Below, piece after piece: positions 32,401 through 41,400 of a stretch of 64,000 nucleotides of DNA. The position numbers were made by a program, and so were the translations under genes. The notes beneath the pieces were generated by a model that saw only the letters and a program-made list of their open reading frames with translations, did no database searches and was not told where the DNA came from. Positions within the stretch are counted from its first letter, which is position 1. Each line of letters starts with the position of its first letter. Origin of the DNA: Selenia dentaria (taxonomy: Eukaryota; Arthropoda; Insecta; Lepidoptera; Geometridae); the NCBI GenBank assembly GCA_917880725.1, contig OU862902.1, positions 3,325,371 through 3,389,370 on the forward strand. The letters run 5' to 3'.

Positions 32401-35400
32401 TGTCAAACGGACTAAGTTTCACAGATTGCCAATGCATTTGTCAACAGAGAGTTCTCTTTGCGTTGAACTCGGTTCCGAACACAGCCCATTCCGTTCCCAC
32501 TGCTGGGACTCGAGCCTTCCTCTCAGAGAGAGGAGTTGGGGCATCATCCACCCTTCTCGAATACTCCTGCTGTCTTTGGCCTCCTATGAGGTAACTACCT
32601 ATTTATGTACATATATATTTTTGAAATTTATAGACATAAAAATTCCATCTTTGGACGGGATTCGAACCCGCGTCTTCTGACTCTCCGTGTCAGACGCCAT
32701 TGACCAACTAGGCCACCGAGGTTCGGGTCCGAGCATCGAATTTTAACTCTATTTGACTAACCGTCTTGCGGGGACGGAGCGACATCTATTGGACAGTTAA
32801 CAGTACCATCCAACCGAAAGAAGCATTATTTAGAAATACTTAAACTTTCGTATTGACATCGCAGCTCTTGTAATTTTTATTAATAAAGCACTAACGCCTG
32901 CTTTAGCGATCTCAAACATTGAAATTTATAGAGAGAAAAATTCCATCCTCGGACGGGATTCGAACCCGCGTCTTCTGACTCCGTATCAGACTCCATTGAC
33001 CAACTAGGCCACCGAGGTTCTGGTCCGAGCATCGAATTTTAACTCTCTATTACTATTCTACACTAACCGTCTTACGGGGACGGAGCGACATCTATTGGAC
33101 AGTTTAATCAGCCCATTTGTTTCTACTGTGTGGACTCCAACCTTCCTCTCAGAGAGAGCAGTTGGACCATAATCCACCACGCGGGCAAATGCAGCTTGGT
33201 AATGTGAAGAGATGAGGAAGATGGAGTATATTTACCGAGATGCGGCGCTCCGAGCGAGTGTTCGAAGAGACACTCGGTGAGTTTGAACCGCTCGGGACCG
33301 AAGTCCTGATGGTACCCCCCCGGGAACTCGTACTGCACGCCCGGGACTATCGCCGCCGAGCGCTCGTCGTGCGGACTCTCTGACACCTATCAAATAACAA
33401 AGTCAATGTCAAAATCATTTAATCAATTTAGGCAACAAAGACGCACTTATGAACGTAATTTTTTTTATTATAATGTACTTTAAAGACTCTACGGCCGCGT
33501 TCAAAACTATATAGAGCCCACCGAGAAGAACCGGCAAGAATCTCGGGGCCATTCTTTTTATATAGATGTTCACAATGTTTCTACTTAGGTACTACAAATA
33601 TTACATTTTATGGGTGGCAGAGTGAAAGCTTGCCAGATTTAATACCGACCTCCATTATTATTATTGGAGTGTAACTCAAAAACTACTAGATCGAAATTGG
33701 TGAAATTTAAATGGGACCACACGGGAAGCACCAGCTTTCAAACAAAAAAAGAGTTTTAAGAGTCGGTTCACCCAATCGAAAGTTATGAGGTAACAAATAT
33801 TTTAAAAAAACTGTCGATTTTAGTACCTCCTCCTTTTTGGAAGTCGGTAGAAAAATACTCAATCGAAGGGTAATAGTAGTGTCTCATCATTATCATCATC
33901 ATCTCAGCCGTAGGACGTCCACTGCTGAACATACGCCTCCCCCATGATTTTCCAAAAGGACCGGTTGGAAGCGGCCTGCATCCAACGTCGTCCTGCGACC
34001 TTCATCAGGTCGTCTGTCCATCGTGTCGGTGAACGACCTACGCTGCGCTAGCCGGTCCGTGGTCTCCACTCCAGAACCTTACCCAACCCATCGGCCATCT
34101 GTTCTGCGTGCTATGTGCCCTGCCCACTGCCACCTCAACTGGCTAATCTTCTGGGCTATGTCGGTTACGTAGAGAAACCCCGAGCATAGCCCTCTCCATA
34201 GCTCGTTGTGCGACTTTGAGCTTATCTATAAGGTCCATAGTAAGAGACCATGTTTCAGTGCCATAAGGCATCACTGGTAACACAGTAGTTTCTATTCATA
34301 AAAAATAAGAATTAGCATTAAATATTGACCTAGTAGGTACTAGTAATGAACATATGAGGTACTAATATACACCAATCATCGCACGGAGTTTGTAACTACT
34401 GCGATAAAGGGTCCTGCAGCATATAACGCAACCGTCATATTGTCAAATTCAGAATTATTTCGTTTATTAAACTTAAATTTCTGATATATCTAAAGTGTCA
34501 TTGTCAAAAGTGTTCTCAAACAAATTGCCATAATAATAAAGAAAATATCAACAGAAAATGGTATCCCCTAAACTAATTTCTCTGTATTTATACAGAGTGG
34601 GTTTTTGTCATAGCATAGTAAGGGCGGGTACTTTAACTGTACTTGACCGAGCGAGCGAAGCGTCTCTGCTTTAACTGGCCAAATTGACTTTCATCCGTCC
34701 GTATGTTTCTTAGGTTGTGTGTAGGTCTTCATGTACAGGTCGCATTTTTCAATTAATGTTGACGAAACTTCATAAGCATGTAACAATATTTTTTTTGTTG
34801 TAACAACATACTACTTTTGTTTCAACAAATTTATTTATTAACAAAATCCACATCAAATAAAGCCAATAACAGATTTACATTATACGATCCTATATTATTA
34901 ATCGACGACAGTCATAAAGCAGGATGTAGTACTATTTAATATTAACCTAGAACATTTTCAATATGAATAACGGGATTCACTCACGTAAAGAAGTCAGATC
35001 TTTCCAACTATAGTTTCAACCACATCCTACTCTTTCTCTGCACTCTCCTTGAAAAAGACCACCGGATGTGGTTGAAACTATAGTCGGAAAGATCTGTCTT
35101 TTTACGTGAGTAAATCCCGTTTTTCATATTAAAAGTGTGTACAAACCACGTTAGTTTTCATAATAAAATTAACCTAGAACAATTTCAACATAATAATATA
35201 TATAGATAAGTTGATAATAAATTAATAAATATTAACTAATTAATTTTAATGAAATGCTAGTATTCATGTTCTACTATTTAATATATTTTTTACTTTTCCC
35301 GAAAAGGGGGATGTGAGCTTTCTCAATGAACTGCTTATTTGCCTCGAAAGGACTTTTCCACATGTAGGTCTAACCGGGCGACACCGGTAGGGTTATTATG

Positions 35401-38400
35401 TATCTCAGTTGCTAACAAATGTTGATTGAAATCTTGAGAAATGGCAGCCCTATGTCAGTTTTGGCAACTCCGGTAAGCAAAAATGTTAGTAATCGTAATT
35501 TGATCACTGAAGCTGACAAGAGTGACATAGCGCGTCCATTTTTTCAGATTTCAATCCACATTTGTTAGCAACTGAGATACATAATAGCCCTGCCGATTAT
35601 TCCTCAAATAGGGACTGACGCACCACACCTCGTGTATTCACAATTGCTTATTATTCCTCAATAGCTTCATTGCTTCAACATTAGGGTTAAGAATTAGAAT
35701 GGCTCTTAGAACCCAGCCTCACCATTTCCCTTTGTAGACTCTTGACTTTCCCGACCGATTTGGACAAAATTTAATACACACATTAGGTACCTGACTTTAA
35801 AGAGGAATTTCGAATACGTCGATAATATGTTGTGAAGTACTGCGAACAATTACCGCTGATAAGAGTGTGTGGTCGCCAGGTCTACTGTTCGCAGAACTAC
35901 TAGTGTACTCACCGTGGCGATGCAATGACAGAAGTCTTCGTACTGCCGCTTGAGCATGTACTGCTGCCACGAGGCGGTCAGCCCGGCTGGTAAAGGCTTG
36001 ACGGTATACCGGGCGCGTTCCCGCTCGCGAATCACCTCTTTACTCTGAAATGAGATACCAAAACTGTATTGGAAATAGTTCCAACTGTTGCTAAACTACT
36101 ATAAAAACCGGCCAAGTGCGAGTCGAGAAGTGTTCCGTTCCATTATCTATAAATCTCTCAACGTAATATCATAATCAGCCCATTTAGTTCCCACTGCTGG
36201 GACTTGAGCCTTCCTCTCAGAGAGAGGAGTATGACCATAATCCACCACGCAGGCCCAGTGCAGGTTGGTGGATAGGTTAGTGGCCAACCCATGACGAAGT
36301 TTTCGCCCGAAGGCCTTCGACATAGCCTAACGACTACTAGCCTAACGGCGAAGCGCTCAGTTGAACAATGCCACTAGCACACACCCATCAAACTCCAGAC
36401 CGCAGCAAGCGTTGCCTAACTTGTTGATCGGTTAACATCGCCAAGTCAAGCTCCGCTACGAGCGCTTCGTGTCTCCCATACAACAATTTTTTTACCGCTT
36501 TTATAGATAATGGTACGAAAACCTTCGTGCGCGAGTTCGACTCGCACTTGACCGGTTTTTTTTTTATTTGTTGTTACAGCGGCAACAGAAATACATCATC
36601 TGTGAAAATTTAAACTGTCTGAATATCACGGTTCATGAGATACAGCCTGGTGACAGACAGACAGGCGGACGGACAGCGGAGTCAAACGGCCGTTTTCAAT
36701 ATTCTATCTATCGCCGGTTTACCTTACTAGAGATAGATATTTGACACTATTTGTATGCACGTTATGTCACATTTCTATCGGTAGTAAGGAAAACTGTGGA
36801 TAGATAGAATATAGAAAACGGCCGTTAGTGATAGAATCCCGTTTTACCTTTTGGGTACTTTTTTTTAGATGATCAATGATTCAGACTCGCGTACCAAGGG
36901 TTCCGTAGTACCACACAATAATCTTTATTACGAGATTTTTGAAGCACTAACGCCTGCTTAGCGAAAACAAATCTTAAATTTTAGGAAAATTTTAATTTAT
37001 AATGTGGACCACCCCATATACCATGGTGTGCCAATATAAAGCTAAGTCGACACCTACTTGTAGTGGCATACAGATTGCGTTCTGGACATATACTTCTGAA
37101 TGGCTTTAAATTCTTAATTTAAAGTGGCGTATTCCAAGATATTTGTCATCTTGTACTTTTGTTGGGTTATACTTTTCTGCTATATCCATTTTATATAATA
37201 CATATATATATAAATGAACCCCTATTTCTCCTGGTCACGCTATAACTAGAGAACGGATGGAACAATCTCGCAAATTATTTTTCTACCGACTTCCAAAAAG
37301 GAGGAGGTACTCAAATGGACTGTTTTTTTAATTTTTGTTACCTCATAACTTTCGGGTGAACAGATTCTCAAATTTTTTTTTTGTTTGAAAGCTGGTGCTT
37401 CCCGTGTGGTGCCATTAAAATTTGTACTTGTCTATGCTGTATAACTGTATTGATTTTTTTTATTTTAAGGTGTTCAATAAAGAGTACATCTATCTATCTA
37501 TCTGCAGGCTGTCCATAGACAATTGTTATCAGATGATAGTAACATGAATGCAATGGTGCATGGGACTGACAAAATCAAAAATCAAAAAAACAAAATGAAA
37601 TCATTTATTCTGTATAGGCCTACGTACGGGGGCACGTACAAATTGTCATTTTACGTTTATTATTTCTTAATCGACCACCGGATTGGAACGCGACCACGAC
37701 TGAGAAGATCCGGCAAGAAACCCAGCGGGATTGTCTTTTTATATATTTTTTTATCGCCACTTGTTATATTTAAGTCAATGTGTGACTCAAATTCCTCAAA
37801 AATAAATTAAAAACAAGGAAAATTTGAAAAATTTTATACCGACTTCCATTCTATTTAGTTATTGGAGTGTAACTCAAAAACTACTGGACCGAATTTGATG
37901 AGGTTTACATGGGCCACACGAGCTTTCATACAAAAAAATAATATTAAGTCAGTTCACACAGTCGAAAGTTACGAGGTAACAAAGATAAACAACAATACAG
38001 CCGAACTGAGAACCTTCCTTCTTTTTGAATGTATGTTTTACTATTAATTGTGAGAGCAGAAAAGACGGCGTCTTACAGAACAGGCCTACCACGTAGTAAG
38101 TCCGTGCCATCACGGGTAAAGGTAAAGTATATATTAAGTAGTAGTATAGTTTAACGCACCTGTATACTGTATATGGGTAACATCTGTATGTGCTGGTTGT
38201 TCAACATGAGCTTCGCTTGAGCCACCAAGTGGTCCCCGCCCACCGGGGACCTCGCCGCCGCGCTAACCAACGCGTAACTGGAACAAAACGTAATTGTAAT
38301 AAAACGTAACTGTAACAAAACGTAGTTGTTATAAAATCAATGTAACATAATGATATTGTAATAAAATTTAACTGTAACAAACTGAACAGTAATAAAACGT

Positions 38401-41400
38401 AATTGTAATAAAGCGTCACTCTAACAAAACGTAACTGTGACAAAACGTAATTTAACAAAAACGTAACTGTGACAAAACGTAATTTAACAAAAACGTAACT
38501 GTAACAAAACGCAATTGTTATAAAATCAATGTAACAAAATGCTATTGTACTAAAATGTAACTCTAACAAAGTGAACAGTAATAAAACGTAATTGTAATAA
38601 AGCGTCACTCTAACAAAACGTAAGTTAACAAAATGTAACTGCAACAAAACGCAATTGTTATAAAATTAATGTAACAAAATGCTATTGTAATAAAATGTTG
38701 TTTACAATCAGCATTATGCTGAGTTGGGATCGATTTGTGCCAAAATTACAGGTGTGTTACTGTCGTTAGTTTTAATTATCTACTGTCCTGATTTTATTCA
38801 TTTATACACCTGTATTTTGCCACAAATAAACATTTCTGTATTTTTGTATTCTTCTGTATACATTGAAGAGTTGCTTGGTATGGATTGGGTAATTGGCGGG
38901 GAAATGCACAATACACCCCAAGCGGGACGTCAGTGCAGGCCTTTTCTCCACCACACGCCACTATTTATACAACTCTTAATGTTTAGCTTGCATAGTCTTT
39001 TCACTTCTCAGACATTTTACTTAGATTAGATTCTTTGTTAAATGGCCGCTGCAACTCCCAACTTTACTAGAATGATGTATCTTTTCATTTGTAAGCACTG
39101 TTTTTCTATTGTATCTATCAAAAATGTAAAAATAAAAATTGTATTTGCCTTTAAATTAACTCGTGGGACGGTGCCGCTTCGTCACCCACGCGAACGAGAC
39201 AAGTAGCGAGCGACAGAGAGAACGAGGCTGTCATAGGCGGTCGAATGGTCGGCCACAGACGAACGTTGTTAATAATTATGTTGATCCCTTTCTGACAACT
39301 GGGATTCATATATCTTCGTGTTCTTTTAATGTTGTCAGTGTAGTTAATGTCGTTGTGCGAGTTATGTACTATGCTATAGGTAGGTAGAGCATAAAATTTG
39401 CCATGTCTTAATTTCATATTCAAGGAGTAAAACGTCTCTATAGTTAATCTCATTGGGTGGAGGCATATGTTCAGCATTGGACGTCCTACGGCCGAGATGA
39501 TGTTTATGACATACTTTCTAACCATTTGTGTCCCAGAGACGTACATATACGTCAGTTTTATTCATAAATCTTTTGTTTTGATTATCACGGTATCATCATC
39601 ATCATCATCTCAGCCGTAAGACGTCCACTGGTGAACATAGGCCTCCCCCACAAATTTCCAAAAGGACCGGTTGGAAGCGGGTTAATTGGGTTGTTTTGTG
39701 TGTGGTTTATTTTGTATACTTCCTGTTTGCAGTTTGTGCGGGAGGGAAGGTGTTGCACACCGCATATTTTTAGCATTGTTTTTAGCGGAAGTGTCACCAA
39801 ATATTTCTTCTAATATAGTTTTTTACATATAGAGATATTTTTACATCAAATTGCAAGAGATCTTCTTACCCGTCAATAACAGGTACAGCGGAGGTCTGAC
39901 TGGCCCCAGCGTCCACAACCAGCGCCGTGGACTTGCCGTTAGCGAAGGCAGCAAGCACAGCATTCTTCACTAAGAAGAAAGCAGGAGCGTTGTACTTCTC
40001 GAACAGCAGTTCTGCTAGTTTCTCTCTGGCGGGTCGAGTGGTCCACACTGCTTCCGTGAATAGAGCTGGGTGGTGTTCTGAGGGCGAGCGGATAACCTGT
40101 GGATGAATATTCATTCACCGGTTATTTCCATAATAACGCCGGTCGTGATATTGTATGTAATCAGTTTACAATGCTTGCTCTGTACTTACAAACATTCAAA
40201 CGTTAAGTTTTAATACTGTAAGTAGATAATGCACTTATTGAAGCTAACGAAGAGAATAGTAACATAATAGATATATAATAAATAACAAAGCTAAGAATAC
40301 GTTGAATCGCGGAATACGGCCGCTGCTTACGACACCAGGTTTTGTACTCAGTGCACGAATTGGCATCTCTCTAGATCTCTATGATCTCAATACTTCTAAT
40401 TAGACTAATAAAAAGTTCAATATCTTTTAAATGCTATTTATCATTTCAGATGTAAGTAGAAATCTAAATCCAATATGTATTACTATTCTATAAGAAACCT
40501 ATTTTAAGTAAAGGTCTCCTCCAAATTAACACACGTCTTTGTTTTGAACATTATTTTCCCTGCTGTGCCCTTTTATTTCATAGCATGCACTGTACAACCT
40601 TTCAATAAATAGCCTTTTTTAACCTTGGACCAAAAGTGCAATTTAAATTTTTTTATACTGACTTCCATTCTTTAACTTTGGTAATAATCAGTTATTGGAG
40701 TGTAACTCAAAAACTACTGGACTGAATTTGATAAAGTTTACATGGGACCACACGGGAAGCACCAGCTATCAAACAAAAAAAATAATTTTGGCAATCGGTT
40801 CACCCAGTCAAAATGAGGTAAGAAACATAAAAAAAAAACAGTCGTATTGAGTACCTCCTCCTCTTCGGAAAATAAAATGAATGGAAAGGCCGAGACAGAG
40901 AATTTTTAAAGTGAGTGCAGGCTCAAATTTTATGCTTATGACTATTATGAATGTCTATGGTTCGAGCGCAACCTATAAACAAATGTGTCTCCTTTTCTCA
41001 TGCAGATATTATATTAGCTGTCTCTTTTTTGTAATAAATTACACATCAATAATACGACTTTTATAGTAGAGTATACGACTTTTGTAGTATAGGTTAATTT
41101 ACTTGTTTTTTAGTGAGAAGTTTGTGTGGTAAAGGCCTTTCTTCATTTTATTCTGGGTAAAAGATTTAACAGTATTATTAACCTTAGCATAACAGTAGTC
41201 CAACATCTTCTCGAAGAGTTCCCAGTTGTCGACCTGTCCATCTTTCATGTATGTCTGTACCTCCATGTTTGGACGAGGAACGTGTAGCTCATTGACATCG
41301 ATGTAGTGTCGGAGCTCGCCACCTGCTTTTGACCCTGAAATGTTATGGGTTTTTTTTAGTTGAAGCCTTTTAAATATATATATGAATAATTAGTGTTCAT

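Larger units (their letters stand above)
36102..36910. repeat. Composite of nested repeats in Bap55 intron 4
   Basis: Outer family: GGCCAAGTGCGAGTCG (36112) inverted as CGACTCGCACTTGACCGG (36538), then a body (ATCACGGTTCATGAGATACA, CCTGGTGACAGACAGACAGG, and after MITE U 'agaatcccgttttaccttttgggta'). Inside: a 'cttcctctcagagagagga' repeat at 36175-36270 and the 5S-derived SINE at 36340-36480. The same outer body without MITE U is present at 41495-41700. Confidence 0.65.

Noticed and set aside
32653..32725. Functional tRNA-Ser gene
   Set aside because: Loop bases are non-canonical, the acceptor stem is poor and a second copy with the same flanks follows; it is a SINE.
38201..38647. 148-codon minus frame rich in Leu, Phe, Tyr
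   Set aside because: It runs through the degenerate minisatellite and only accidentally overlaps exon 4.
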